DNA of 64,000 nucleotides, taken from positions 108,501 to 172,500 of the forward strand of contig NZ_CP025628.1 in NCBI RefSeq assembly GCF_003072465.1, read 5' to 3'. The DNA comes from Candidatus Kinetoplastibacterium sorsogonicusi. GTDB lineage: Bacteria > Pseudomonadota > Gammaproteobacteria > Burkholderiales > Burkholderiaceae_B. The stretch's first letter is position 1; each line of letters starts with the position of its first letter. Below the pieces are notes generated by a model. That model searched no databases. It was not told where the DNA came from and saw only the letters and a program-made list of their open reading frames with translations. Shown in pieces: positions 1-10,923 of the stretch. The position numbers and the translations under genes were made by a program.

Positions 1-1277
1 ATTACTGCACCAACAAGCATATTACAGATCATAGCTATAACAGTTACTATAGTTATTTGTATTGAATTTGAAATAATCCAAGCAAATAATGCTGATAGTG
101 CTCCACCTAAAATACCAACTAAAAAAGTGACTTTTAGTTCCTTTTTTACTAATTGCCAGATATTATCTTCAGTAATTCTACCAACAGCTAATGCTCTAAT
201 AATCATGGTCATAGTTTGATTACCAGAATTTCCTCCTATACCAGCAACAATAGGCATTAAAAAAGCAAGAATTACTATTCTACTAACTGTAGTTTCAAAA
301 CGAGCAGCTAATAAAGAAGCTATTGTTGCAGTACAAAGATTAAATAATAACCATGGAGCTCTATTTTGAATAGCAGTTAAAATTGGGGCAAATATATCTT
401 CTTCTTGTAAACCTGCTCTAGATAAATCTTGCTCCTGTGAGTCTTCTTGTATAATGTCTACTACATCTGCTACAGTTACTCTTCCTATTAATCTACCCTT
501 GTCATCCATTACTGGTGCAGATACTAAATCATATCTTTCAAAAGCACTAGCTGCATCTGAATCAGAATCTAATGGATTAAGAGTTAAAAAATCAGAATCC
601 ATAACATCCTTTACTTCAACATCTAATTCACTAACTAAAATTTTAGCCAATGATAATGTACCTTGTAATTTTTCTTGTCTATCTACTACAAAAATTTGGT
701 CAGTATGATCAGGTAATTCTTGTAATCTTCTCAGATAACGTAATACCACTTCTAATGTAATATCTTCACGCACTTTAATCATTTCAAAGTCCATAATAGC
801 ACCTACACTATCTTCTGGATATCCCATAGCTCTTAAAAATTGAAATCTTTCTTCAGGATTTAATTTTTTTTGTGCTTCAACAATCACATCTAGCGGTAAA
901 TCATCAGCTAGATATGCAAGTTCATCTGTATCTAAAATACTAGTGATTTCTATCAAATCTTCAAAACTTAGAGTTTCTATTAATGATTCTCTAGTCCAAT
1001 TGTCTATTTCAAGCAATACACCAGATCTGTTAACAGTAGATACCATTTTCCATAATTTATCTCTTTGATCTTTTTGTAAAGATTCTAAGATAAAAGCTAT
1101 ATTGGATGAATGTAAACTATTTATTAAAGATTTTAAATCATTTAAATAAGATTCATTATTAGTATCAAGGTTATCCAAACAATTAAGATATTTTTGAATA
1201 TCTATTAATGTACGTTGAATATCTTCAGGATCTAATTTTAATTTAGTTAAATTAGTATTGGTTCTATTATTAGACAT
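1..1277 (-). CDS. mgtE: Magnesium transporter MgtE (3' part beyond window)
   Basis: Mg2+ channel of the inner membrane. The gene reads leftward and runs off the window, leaving 425 codons. It starts at an ATG (complement of 1275-1277) giving MSNNRTNTNLTK. The order is that of MgtE: an acidic helical N-domain (about residues 20-150, with a run like LAYLADDLPLDVIVEAQ), a tandem CBS domain (about 150-270, with VMDSDFLTLNP and APVMDDKGRLIGRVTVADVVDII), then hydrophobic helices from about residue 305 containing the family signature GIGGNSGNQTMTM. In this family the N and CBS domains sense cytosolic Mg2+ and close the pore. The last membrane helices lie outside the window. Identification is secure. 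Confidence 0.95.
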   Translation of the reverse strand, partial: MSNNRTNTNLTKLKLDPEDIQRTLIDIQKYLNCLDNLDTNNESYLNDLKSLINSLHSSNIAFILESLQKDQRDKLWKMVSTVNRSGVLLEIDNWTRESLIETLSFEDLIEITSILDTDELAYLADDLPLDVIVEAQKKLNPEERFQFLRAMGYPEDSVGAIMDFEMIKVREDITLEVVLRYLRRLQELPDHTDQIFVVDRQEKLQGTLSLAKILVSELDVEVKDVMDSDFLTLNPLDSDSDAASAFERYDLVSAPVMDDKGRLIGRVTVADVVDIIQEDSQEQDLSRAGLQEEDIFAPILTAIQNRAPWLLFNLCTATIASLLAARFETTVSRIVILAFLMPIVAGIGGNSGNQTMTMIIRALAVGRITEDNIWQLVKKELKVTFLVGILGGALSALFAWIISNSIQITIVTVIAMICNMLVGAV

Positions 1278-1292
1278 TTGAAATATAAGACT

Positions 1293-1667
1293 TTATGATA
1301 AATTAGGTAAAATTCTACTATTGTTATTATCATCAATAGCTACGTATGTTAAAATAGCATCAACAGTTTTTAAATTATTGAGACCATTACTTCTATTAGA
1401 AAATACTTCTATTTTTATAGTAATAGACGTATTGCCAGTTTTTATTATATTTGCATAAATGCTAATTAAATCTCCAATCAACATAGGATATTTAAAATGA
1501 ATATGATTTACTGCTACAGTAGCAACCTTACCTTGTGCTCTTTCTCTTGCTAATATTGATCCAGCAATATCTATTTGAGACATAATCCATCCACCAAATA
1601 CTTTGCCATTAAGATTAGAGTCTGCAGGCATAGGCATAATTTTTATAATTGGGTTACCATCACACAT
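1293..1667 (-). CDS. yciA: Acyl-CoA thioesterase, YciA type (hotdog fold)
   Basis: A 124-residue single hotdog domain, normal for YciA-like acyl-CoA hydrolases, which cleave short and medium acyl-CoA to free acid and CoA in the cytosol. Family signs are MPMPADSNLNGKVFGGWIMSQIDIAG near the N-terminus, with the N-G-x-x-FGGWIMS-x-x-D active-site region, followed by VAVNHIHFKYP and GDLISIYANIIKTGNTSITI. It lies 15 nt upstream of mgtE on the same strand, so the two may be cotranscribed. Its retention in a reduced genome suggests a housekeeping role in CoA recycling, but the actual substrate cannot be read from sequence. Confidence 0.88.
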   Translation of the reverse strand: MCDGNPIIKIMPMPADSNLNGKVFGGWIMSQIDIAGSILARERAQGKVATVAVNHIHFKYPMLIGDLISIYANIIKTGNTSITIKIEVFSNRSNGLNNLKTVDAILTYVAIDDNNNSRILPNLS

Positions 1668-1834
1668 TATTATTGAGCTCTTAGTTAAATATTTATATAT
1701 AAAATAAATATATTATAGTTGAAATAATAAACTAAAGTGAACATAATTTAAAAAGTAGGATATTATATTATTTTATAAGCATATAAAATATTTTATTATT
1801 TTATTAATTTTTTTGAATAATTTTCATATAAATA

Positions 1835-1843
1835 TGTTACAAT
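1835..1843 (+). promoter_or_regulatory. Extended -10 promoter of tRNA-Lys
   Basis: TGT followed by TACAAT (1838-1843) forms an extended -10 element. A TTGAAT at 1813-1818 could serve as -35 but the spacer is long (19 nt). The predicted start near 1850 lies about 10 nt before the tRNA. Inference from consensus match and position. Confidence 0.5.
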
Positions 1844-1859
1844 AACCTTAATCTATTCA

Positions 1860-1935
1860 GGGGTGTTAGCTCAGTTGGTAGAGCAGTTGACTTTTAATCA
1901 ATTGGTCGTGGGTTCGAATCCCGCACACCCCACCA
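1860..1935 (+). tRNA. tRNA-Lys (anticodon TTT)
   Basis: Cloverleaf read by eye: acceptor GGGGTGT pairs with ACACCCC, D-stem GCTC/GAGC, anticodon stem GTTGA/TCAAT around the loop CTTTTAA (anticodon TTT), and T-stem GTGGG/CCCGC around TTCGAAT. The discriminator is A and the CCA tail is encoded. Confidence 0.97.
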
Positions 1936-1942
1936 ATACCAA

Positions 1943-1972
1943 AATATAAATATCTACGCAAGTATTTATATT
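1943..1972 (+). terminator. Hairpin downstream of tRNA-Lys, possible terminator
   Basis: A 10-bp perfect AT-only stem (1943-1952 with 1963-1972) and a 10-nt loop, starting 8 nt after the tRNA CCA. No U-tract follows directly, so it may be a 3' processing or protection hairpin and not an intrinsic terminator. Confidence 0.3.
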
Positions 1973-2136
1973 GTCAATATATATCAATTTTTCTATCAAA
2001 AAATAGTATAATTCTGATTAATATGATAATTTTAAACAATTAACTATCAAACAAAAAATCAACATGCTTAAAATTAAGTAATTGTTTTAATTAAAAGAAA
2101 TAAAGTATACTGAATTGGTAAAATTGTTAACAAAAT

Positions 2137-2213
2137 TGGCGGAGCGGACGGGACTCGAACCCGCGACCCCCGGCGTGACAGGCCGGTATTCTAACCAACT
2201 GAACTACCGCTCC
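2137..2213 (-). tRNA. tRNA-Asp (anticodon GTC)
   Basis: Reading leftward from 2213: acceptor GGAGCGG with CCGCTCC, D-arm GTTC..GAAT, anticodon stem CCGGC/GCCGG around CTGTCAC (anticodon GTC), T-stem GCGGG/CCCGT with TTCGAGT, discriminator G and encoded CCA. It is the last gene of the Ala-Glu-Asp cluster. Its G34 flanked by U33 and U35 makes it a substrate of the queuosine enzyme encoded by tgt in this window. Confidence 0.97.
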
Positions 2214-2237
2214 AATTTTTTAAGCCAATAAAATTAA

Positions 2238-2313
2238 TGGCGTCCCCTAGGGGATTCGAACCCCTGTACCCACCGTGAAAGGGTGGTGTCCTAGGCCTCT
2301 AGACGAAGGGGAC
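2238..2313 (-). tRNA. tRNA-Glu (anticodon TTC)
   Basis: Reading leftward from 2313: acceptor GTCCCCT with AGGGGAC, anticodon loop CTTTCAC (anticodon TTC), T-arm with GGGGTTCGAATCCCC, discriminator G and encoded CCA. It lies 24 nt before tRNA-Asp and 15 nt after tRNA-Ala, so the three are very likely one transcript. Confidence 0.97.
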
Positions 2314-2328
2314 ATATACAAAAAAAGA

Positions 2329-2404
<76 letters not shown>

Positions 2405-2455
2405 ATTTGGAGATAATTATTTTTACTAGCATACATTTAAATTCACACTTTGTTT

Positions 2456-2484
2456 ATTATGCACAAATTTTACATTTAGTGCAA
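2456..2484 (-). promoter_or_regulatory. Promoter of the tRNA-Ala/Glu/Asp operon
   Basis: On the minus strand TTGCAC (2484-2479), a 17-nt spacer, then CATAAT (2461-2456). The predicted start is about 45 nt before tRNA-Ala and just behind the ybeY stop. Inferred from consensus and spacing. Confidence 0.55.
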
Positions 2485-2512
2485 GTAGGAATTATAATTT
2501 ATTTTTAAATAT

Positions 2513-2974
2513 TTAAAAATAAGGATTATTGATATTCAATATATTTAATATATCAATTTCTATTTTTTCCATTATTTCTGCATCTTGATCATTAATATGA
2601 TCATATCCTAAAGAGTGTAGTAAACCATGTATAATGATATGAGTCATATGATCTATTATATTTTTATTTTGAAATTCTGCTTCTTGATTTAAAATTGATA
2701 AACACAATATAATATCACTTCTTAATATTTGATTTTCTATGCCATACTCAAATGTTAGAACATTAGTTGCTTTATTAATATTGCGATATTTTTTATTTAA
2801 GTAAGTAATTTCATCTGCATTAGTAATTTTTACGAGAATTTCTAATGCTTTTATTGGATTAATCAATTTATTTTTTTTTAAAAATTTGATAGCAATTAAT
2901 ATAATATTTTTAATATTTATTTTTTTTATTGGTATTTTTTTACATGAATATTGTATAGAAATATTGATTTTCAT
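2513..2974 (-). CDS. ybeY: Endoribonuclease YbeY (16S rRNA maturation)
   Basis: A 153-residue zinc metallo-RNase needed for 3' end maturation of 16S rRNA and ribosome quality control. The zinc motif HGLLHSLGYDH (H-x3-H-x5-H) sits near residue 115, and the preceding NVLTFEYG strand is typical of the family. It abuts phoH with no gap: its ATG directly follows the phoH stop. The unit miaB-phoH-ybeY matches the usual gene order, but the magnesium/cobalt efflux gene and lnt that often follow are absent; tRNA genes come next. The N-terminal half is very Lys/Ile/Asn-rich, as expected from AT drift. Confidence 0.96.
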   Translation of the reverse strand: MKINISIQYSCKKIPIKKINIKNIILIAIKFLKKNKLINPIKALEILVKITNADEITYLNKKYRNINKATNVLTFEYGIENQILRSDIILCLSILNQEAEFQNKNIIDHMTHIIIHGLLHSLGYDHINDQDAEIMEKIEIDILNILNINNPYF

Positions 2975-3952
2975 TTAATTTTTTTCTCTTTTATAGGCAG
3001 AAATTATTTTATCTATAATTTCATGTCTTACGATATCAAAATTATTAAATAAAATAATACCAATTTGATCAATATTTTTTAGTATATTAACTGCTTTAAT
3101 AAGTCCGCTTTCTTGATGTTTCATTAAATCAATTTGAGATGGATCTCCATTAATGATCATTTTACTTCCAAAACCTATACGTGTTATAAACATTTTTAAT
3201 TGTTCATTTGTAGTATTTTGTGCTTCATCTAAAATAATACAGGCATTATCTAAAGTTCTACCTCTCATGTATGCAAGTGGAGCTATCTCTAAAATTTTTT
3301 TATCAAATAATTTATTTGTTTTTTCATGTCCAATTATATTGTATAAAAAATCATATATAGGACGTAAATATGGATCGAGTTTTTGGGTTAAATCACCAGG
3401 TAAAAATCCCAAATTTTCTCCTGCCTCTACCACTGGCCTAGTAAATATAATACGCTTAATAATTTGCTTATTTAATAAATGTATAGCACTTGCAACTGCT
3501 AATAATGTTTTTCCTGTACCAGCTGGTCCAATACCAAAAATAATATCCTTACTTAAAATATGTTTAATATAATCATGCTGATTTTTTGTACGTGGTTTAA
3601 CATTTTTTATTTCTAAACTATTACATGTATCATCTTTTTTCGAATCATAAAATGCAATTGAATTATTTTTATTTAATTCTAAAAAAGTTAATTTGATATC
3701 TTCATTAGTAATACTTTTATAGATAGCTTCTTTAATTAATAATTTAAACAAATTTTGTGTAATAAATATATCATTAAGATTACCTTCTATAGTAATTTTA
3801 TTATTGATTTTTGTTATTTTTACATTAACTAAATTTTCAATTTGTTTTAAATTTTTATCTAATGGACCATACAAATTAGATAAAATATTATTATCTTTAT
3901 TAATATTTATCAATAATTTATTTTTTATAAAAACATTATTTTCATCTGTCAT
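2975..3952 (-). CDS. phoH: PhoH-like ATPase (YbeZ)
   Basis: A 325-residue cytosolic P-loop ATPase of the PhoH/YbeZ family, thought to act with YbeY in RNA metabolism. The Walker A GIGPAGTGKT is near residue 140 and Walker B IILDEAQN near 240; TRPVVEAGENLGFLPGDL between them is a PhoH hallmark. An N-terminal KH-like region (about 1-75) precedes the ATPase core, as in YbeZ. It lies immediately after miaB and before ybeY without spacing, so expression is probably coupled. The ATPase motifs are all present; the exact RNA role is known only by analogy. Confidence 0.94.
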   Translation of the reverse strand: MTDENNVFIKNKLLININKDNNILSNLYGPLDKNLKQIENLVNVKITKINNKITIEGNLNDIFITQNLFKLLIKEAIYKSITNEDIKLTFLELNKNNSIAFYDSKKDDTCNSLEIKNVKPRTKNQHDYIKHILSKDIIFGIGPAGTGKTLLAVASAIHLLNKQIIKRIIFTRPVVEAGENLGFLPGDLTQKLDPYLRPIYDFLYNIIGHEKTNKLFDKKILEIAPLAYMRGRTLDNACIILDEAQNTTNEQLKMFITRIGFGSKMIINGDPSQIDLMKHQESGLIKAVNILKNIDQIGIILFNNFDIVRHEIIDKIISAYKREKN

Positions 3953-5347
3953 TTATATTAATCTAGCATTTAGGGTATTTGTATTTACATTTGTTATAAT
4001 TACATCTACCATGGTTCCTATAATAGATTTTGGTGCAGTAAAATTAACAATTTTATTATATTCTGTTCTACCAAAAATTTGCTTTTCATCACGAGTAGAT
4101 ACATTTTCAGCTAATACTCGTTGTTTAGTACCTATTAAAGATTTTGCAAATTCTTGACTATGAATATTAATGACTTCTTGCAATTTAAATAATCTAGATT
4201 GTTTTTCATGGTAAGTAACATTATCTGGAAAAGTAGAAGCAGGTGTTCCTGGCCTTGCCGAATAAATAAAAGAAAATGCAGATGAAAATTTTATTTCTTG
4301 AGCTAATTGTATAGTGTTTTCAAAATCTTCTTCACTTTCTCCAGGAAATCCAACTATAAAATCAGTAGATAATGCTAATGATGGTCTTGCTTTACGTAAC
4401 TGATCTATTACATATCTAAATTCTGCTACTGTATAGCCTCGCTTCATAGAAGAAAGTATCTTATCACTACCAGATTGTACTGGTAAATGCAAAAATGAAA
4501 CTAATTTATATAAATTTTTATAAACATCTAGCATTTTATTCGTCATTTCTTTTGGATGAGATGTCATAAATCGAATTCTTTCTATGCCATTAATTTCATG
4601 AACATATTCAAGTAAAGAAGCAAAATCTATAATTTTATTATCAATATTAGTCTTATAAGCATTAACATTTTGACCTAATAGTGTAATATCTTTTACACCT
4701 ATATCAGATAATTTCTTAATTTCAAATATTATATCTTTTAATGGTCTATATATTTCTATACCTCTAGTATAAGGAACTATACAATAACTACAATATTTAT
4801 TACAACCTTCCATTATAGAAACAAATGCTGAAGATTTATTTCTATGGGGTATAGGTAAAGAATCAAATTTTTCTATTTCTGGAAAACTTATATCAATTTG
4901 AGGTAAATTTTCTTGTAATTTTTTTTGTATTAAGTCATAAATTCTATGAATTGTCTGTGGCCCAAATATTATATCAACAAAAGGTGCTCTCTCTAGTATA
5001 AAATTACCTTCTTGACTAGCTACACATCCACCTACACATAAAATTAATTCTGGATTTTTTTGTTTTAAAGGTTTTATACGTCCTAAATCAGAAAATACTT
5101 TTTCTTGTGCTTTTTCTCTTATAGAACATGTGTTAAAAATTATTATATCTGCTTCGTCAGGACTTTTTACTTCAAATAAATTATATTTTTGATTTAAGAT
5201 ATCTATAATTTTCTCAGAATCATATTCATTCATTTGACATCCAAAAGTACGTATGAATAATTTTTTTGTTATCTTAATATCACTAAAATTATTTTTAATA
5301 TCTAAATTTCTATGTATTTTTATAATTGATTGTTTCATATTAGACAA
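3953..5347 (-). CDS. miaB: tRNA-2-methylthio-N6-dimethylallyladenosine synthase
   Basis: Radical-SAM methylthiotransferase that converts i6A37 to ms2i6A37 in tRNAs reading UNN codons. 464 residues, normal length. Three conserved cysteines of the N-terminal UPF0004 domain are seen at C37 (RTFGCQMNEYDS), in FNTCSIREKA and in GGCVASQEG. The radical-SAM triad is in EGCNKYCSYCIVPYTRG (C-x3-C-x2-C) near residue 180. A C-terminal TRAM domain (about 395-460) contains FGRTEYNKIVNF. First gene of miaB-phoH-ybeY. An alternative start at the second Met (residue 4) is possible; no strong ribosome site decides it. Confidence 0.97.
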   Translation of the reverse strand: MSNMKQSIIKIHRNLDIKNNFSDIKITKKLFIRTFGCQMNEYDSEKIIDILNQKYNLFEVKSPDEADIIIFNTCSIREKAQEKVFSDLGRIKPLKQKNPELILCVGGCVASQEGNFILERAPFVDIIFGPQTIHRIYDLIQKKLQENLPQIDISFPEIEKFDSLPIPHRNKSSAFVSIMEGCNKYCSYCIVPYTRGIEIYRPLKDIIFEIKKLSDIGVKDITLLGQNVNAYKTNIDNKIIDFASLLEYVHEINGIERIRFMTSHPKEMTNKMLDVYKNLYKLVSFLHLPVQSGSDKILSSMKRGYTVAEFRYVIDQLRKARPSLALSTDFIVGFPGESEEDFENTIQLAQEIKFSSAFSFIYSARPGTPASTFPDNVTYHEKQSRLFKLQEVINIHSQEFAKSLIGTKQRVLAENVSTRDEKQIFGRTEYNKIVNFTAPKSIIGTMVDVIITNVNTNTLNARLI

Positions 5348-5371
5348 TTATTTAGATAATGGATCAAGTTG

Positions 5372-6280
5372 TTATTTATTGTATTTTTTCAATATATCAT
5401 ATTTATTTACTTTCATCCACATGGCTAAACTAGATGAAATAAATACTGAAGAATATATACCAAACCATATTCCTATAGTAATTGCTATAGCGAAATAATG
5501 TAAACTAGGTCCTCCAAACACAAGTATTGATATAATCATCATTTGTGTTGAACCATGAGTAATAATAGTACGAGAAATTGTTTGGGTAATAGATTTATTA
5601 ATAATATTATAAAGATTATCATGATTATATTTGCAAAAATTTTCTCTAATCCTATCCATTATAATTACAGATTCATTTACAGAATAACCTAATACAGCTA
5701 AAATACCAGTCAACACTGATAAAGAAAAATCCCATTGCATAAAAGCAAAAAAACCTAGTATGATGATTACATCATGTAAATTTGCTATAACACATGCAAT
5801 AGCAAATTTCCACTCAAATCTAAATCCTAAATAAGTAATTATACCTAATATAACAAATATCATAGCTATAATGCCATTTGTAAATAATTCCTCACCAATT
5901 TGTGGACCTATAGATTCTATATAGTTAATTTTAGCTTTATAATCTACATCAGACAATAAATTATCTGATATATAATTTATATCTATATTGTTTTTTTCAT
6001 AAATAGGTATTTTTATTATAACATCTTGATTAGATCCAAAATTTTGTACTTGACAACCATGACAACCTATATCATCTAAAGTTTGCCTTATATTTTCTAC
6101 ATTAAATTCTTTATCATAATGTAAAGCTATAATTTTTCCTCCAGTAAATTCTATAGAAAAATTCATACCATATGTATATATACAAAACATAGAAAATAAA
6201 AATGTGAATAAACTTATTAAATTAAGTAATAAAGCATGCTTCATAAAAGGTATAGTTTTTTTAATTTTAAACAATTCCAT
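5372..6280 (-). CDS. secF: Protein translocase subunit SecF
   Basis: Inner-membrane partner of SecD that uses the proton gradient to finish Sec-dependent export. 302 residues with the RND-type layout: helix 1 (about 14-36), a periplasmic domain opening with FSIEFTGGKI, then five helices from about residue 130. LAVLGYSVNESVIIMDRIREN carries the family signature in the fourth helix region. It follows secD by 22 nt and is the last gene of queA-tgt-yajC-secD-secF. Confidence 0.96.
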   Translation of the reverse strand: MELFKIKKTIPFMKHALLLNLISLFTFLFSMFCIYTYGMNFSIEFTGGKIIALHYDKEFNVENIRQTLDDIGCHGCQVQNFGSNQDVIIKIPIYEKNNIDINYISDNLLSDVDYKAKINYIESIGPQIGEELFTNGIIAMIFVILGIITYLGFRFEWKFAIACVIANLHDVIIILGFFAFMQWDFSLSVLTGILAVLGYSVNESVIIMDRIRENFCKYNHDNLYNIINKSITQTISRTIITHGSTQMMIISILVFGGPSLHYFAIAITIGIWFGIYSSVFISSSLAMWMKVNKYDILKKYNK

Positions 6281-6302
6281 ATAATTTCTCTTTTTATCTT
6301 AA

Positions 6303-8186
6303 TTATTTTTTATTTTTATACCATATGGTACCAATAGAAATATTAGATAAATTTTTTCTATAACCATACCAAATATTTACTAATGCTCTTACTACAATTA
6401 CTGATGAAAACATGGAAGTTAGTACGCCTAAACAATGCACAACAGCAAAACCACGTATTGGCCCTGAAGTAAAAGATAGTAAGGCCATACCTATAATCAA
6501 AGCTGTTAAATTTGAATCTAATATCGTATTCCAAGCTAATGCAAAACCTTTGCTAATTGCTTCTTCTGGAATCGAACCACTTCTTAATTCTTCCCTAATT
6601 CTTTCATTAATTAATACATTAGAATCTATAGCCATACCAAGATTTAAAGCTAATGCAGAAATACCTGGAAGAGTCAGTGTAGCTTGTAATATTGATAATA
6701 CTGATAACATAAGTAATAAATTAACAGTTAATCCAATAGCAGAAAAAAATCCAAATAATCTATAATAAATTACTATAAATATTATAATTGAAGAAAATCC
6801 AAATATAGTAGATAAACATCCTTTTTGTATATTTCCTTCTCCTAAAGTAGGGCCAACATTTTTTTCTTCTATTATATTCATTGGAGTAGATAATGATCCA
6901 GATCTTAACAATAAAGCCATATCATAAGCTTCTTGTGAATTCATTGAACCAGAAATTTGGACTTGTCCTTCACTTATTTCGCTTTTAATAACCGGAGCCG
7001 TTATTAATTCTTCCGTTTTTTCATCAACTAATATAATTGCTAAACGTTTACCAAGATTTTCTCTAGTAATATTTTTAAATATTTTAGTGCCAATATCATC
7101 TAATACTATATGAACAATTGGTAATGCATTAGATTTATCATAACTAGCAAATGCATTTTTTATATTTTTTCCAGTTAATAAAATATTATTTTTTACTAAA
7201 ATAAATGAATTATCTGGAAAATTATACATTTTCGAACCTACAGGTATGAAACCATTTTTAGCTAATTCACAAGCAGTTATATCATCTTCTACCATTCTAA
7301 TTTCTAAAGCAGCGATTCTGCCTAAAATTTCTTTTGCTTTTACAATATCATGTATACCTGGTAATTGTACAATGATTCTATTTAAATTTTGTTGTTGAAT
7401 AATTGGTTCTGATACACCTAATTCATTGACTCTTTTATGTATAATATCTATATTTTGTTTAATAGCATCATTTTTGATTTTTTTAAAAAAGTTATCATTA
7501 AATTTTATTTTTAAACAAATATTGTTAGTATTTTTTAGAATTTCAGATTCTAATCCTATATTAGATAATATTGTATTTATATTTTTATAATCATTTAAAT
7601 TATTTAAAGTAATAATCAAATTTAAATTCATTACTTCTATAGATTTAAAATTAATATTTTTTTCTTGAAAGATTTTTTTTATTTCATTAGAAATAGATAT
7701 TAAACTATTTTCTATAATTGGTTTAAAATCCATTTCTAATAAAAAATGCACACCACCTTTTAAATCTAATCCAAGAGAAATTGGTTTAGCACCTATTTTA
7801 TATAAAAAATTCATGTATTTAGGCAAAGATGGAGCATTAATAAATGAAATATTACAATTTTTATAACTAATTTTAGATAACTCATTTTCTATAATAGATT
7901 TAGAATTATTCCTATCATCTTCATTTTCAAAACAAAATGTAATAGATGAATTTATAATAAATGAATTTTTTTTATTATAAATAAAATAATTATCTACATT
8001 TATATTATTTTTTTTCAGAATTTCACAAGTATTTTTTGCAATGAAATTATTAAACTGTAAATTAGAATTATTCGATGTAATTTGTATTGAAGGTTTTAAT
8101 TTACAAAATGTAGGTAATACATATAGTGTGCTTATAATTATTGAAAGCAGTACCAGTATGTATTTCCATGTAGGATAACGGTTCAT
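6303..8186 (-). CDS. secD: Protein translocase subunit SecD
   Basis: Inner-membrane export motor component that forms a complex with SecF and YajC. 627 residues, usual length. One N-terminal helix (about 8-26) precedes a large periplasmic P1 domain with the SecD motif GLDLKGGVHFLLEM, then five C-terminal helices with LNLGMAIDSNVLINERIREEL. The periplasmic stretch at residues 30-120 is markedly Asn/Ile/Lys-rich and looks fast-evolving. It sits between yajC (17 nt away) and secF (16-22 nt), consistent with one operon. Confidence 0.97.
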   Translation of the reverse strand: MNRYPTWKYILVLLSIIISTLYVLPTFCKLKPSIQITSNNSNLQFNNFIAKNTCEILKKNNINVDNYFIYNKKNSFIINSSITFCFENEDDRNNSKSIIENELSKISYKNCNISFINAPSLPKYMNFLYKIGAKPISLGLDLKGGVHFLLEMDFKPIIENSLISISNEIKKIFQEKNINFKSIEVMNLNLIITLNNLNDYKNINTILSNIGLESEILKNTNNICLKIKFNDNFFKKIKNDAIKQNIDIIHKRVNELGVSEPIIQQQNLNRIIVQLPGIHDIVKAKEILGRIAALEIRMVEDDITACELAKNGFIPVGSKMYNFPDNSFILVKNNILLTGKNIKNAFASYDKSNALPIVHIVLDDIGTKIFKNITRENLGKRLAIILVDEKTEELITAPVIKSEISEGQVQISGSMNSQEAYDMALLLRSGSLSTPMNIIEEKNVGPTLGEGNIQKGCLSTIFGFSSIIIFIVIYYRLFGFFSAIGLTVNLLLMLSVLSILQATLTLPGISALALNLGMAIDSNVLINERIREELRSGSIPEEAISKGFALAWNTILDSNLTALIIGMALLSFTSGPIRGFAVVHCLGVLTSMFSSVIVVRALVNIWYGYRKNLSNISIGTIWYKNKK

Positions 8187-8203
8187 TTTATTTATTCTTC
8201 AAT

Positions 8204-8539
8204 TCAAATTTGTTTCATTGTATTTTTTGGTAACATAGAAACTATTGCATCTTTTTGTAAAACAATATTATATTTTCCATCTAAATTATGAGATATTTCA
8301 ACAATGAAATATTGATTTTTAATATCTCGAACTTTTCCTATTATTCCTCCAATAGTTACTATTTCATCATCTATTTCTATAGAGGAAATTAAACTTTTAT
8401 GTTCTTTTTGTTTTTTGATCTGAGGACGTATCATGATAAAATATAAAAAAATAAACATTAAGATGATGGGTGCAAAGTTACTAATGATATTAGATTCTGT
8501 AATTTGATTTATTTCTGCAACTATGTTTATTATAGACAT
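8204..8539 (-). CDS. yajC: Preprotein translocase accessory subunit YajC
   Basis: A 111-residue single-span membrane protein that associates with SecDF. The helix is at about residues 21-40 (FAPIILMFIFLYFIMIRPQ), followed by the typical basic turn RPQIKKQKEHK and a small cytosolic domain with IGGIIGKVRDI. An AGGAG ribosome site stands before the ATG. It lies between tgt and secD in the standard order. Confidence 0.95.
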   Translation of the reverse strand: MSIINIVAEINQITESNIISNFAPIILMFIFLYFIMIRPQIKKQKEHKSLISSIEIDDEIVTIGGIIGKVRDIKNQYFIVEISHNLDGKYNIVLQKDAIVSMLPKNTMKQI

Positions 8540-8604
8540 ATATACTCCTGTGAATATTGTAATTTTTGAATATTTTGAATTAAAAATTATTTAACAATGT
8601 TTTT

Positions 8605-10802
<2,198 letters not shown>

Positions 10803-10923
10803 TTATTTTTTTATTAAATTTTATGTAATAAGTGTTTTCGTATGAAAATAATACATTTCATACAAAATATTTTTTTGTTAATAATATAAATTATTAAGAT
10901 TTTTGATAATAAAATTTTATATA

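Noticed and set aside
454..708. 84-codon plus-strand frame within mgtE
   Set aside because: Antisense to the CBS domain of MgtE; low-complexity Ser/Thr protein typical of shadows.
3153..3572. 139-codon frame opposite phoH
   Set aside because: Antisense shadow of a gene with full motifs; no domain and no ribosome site.
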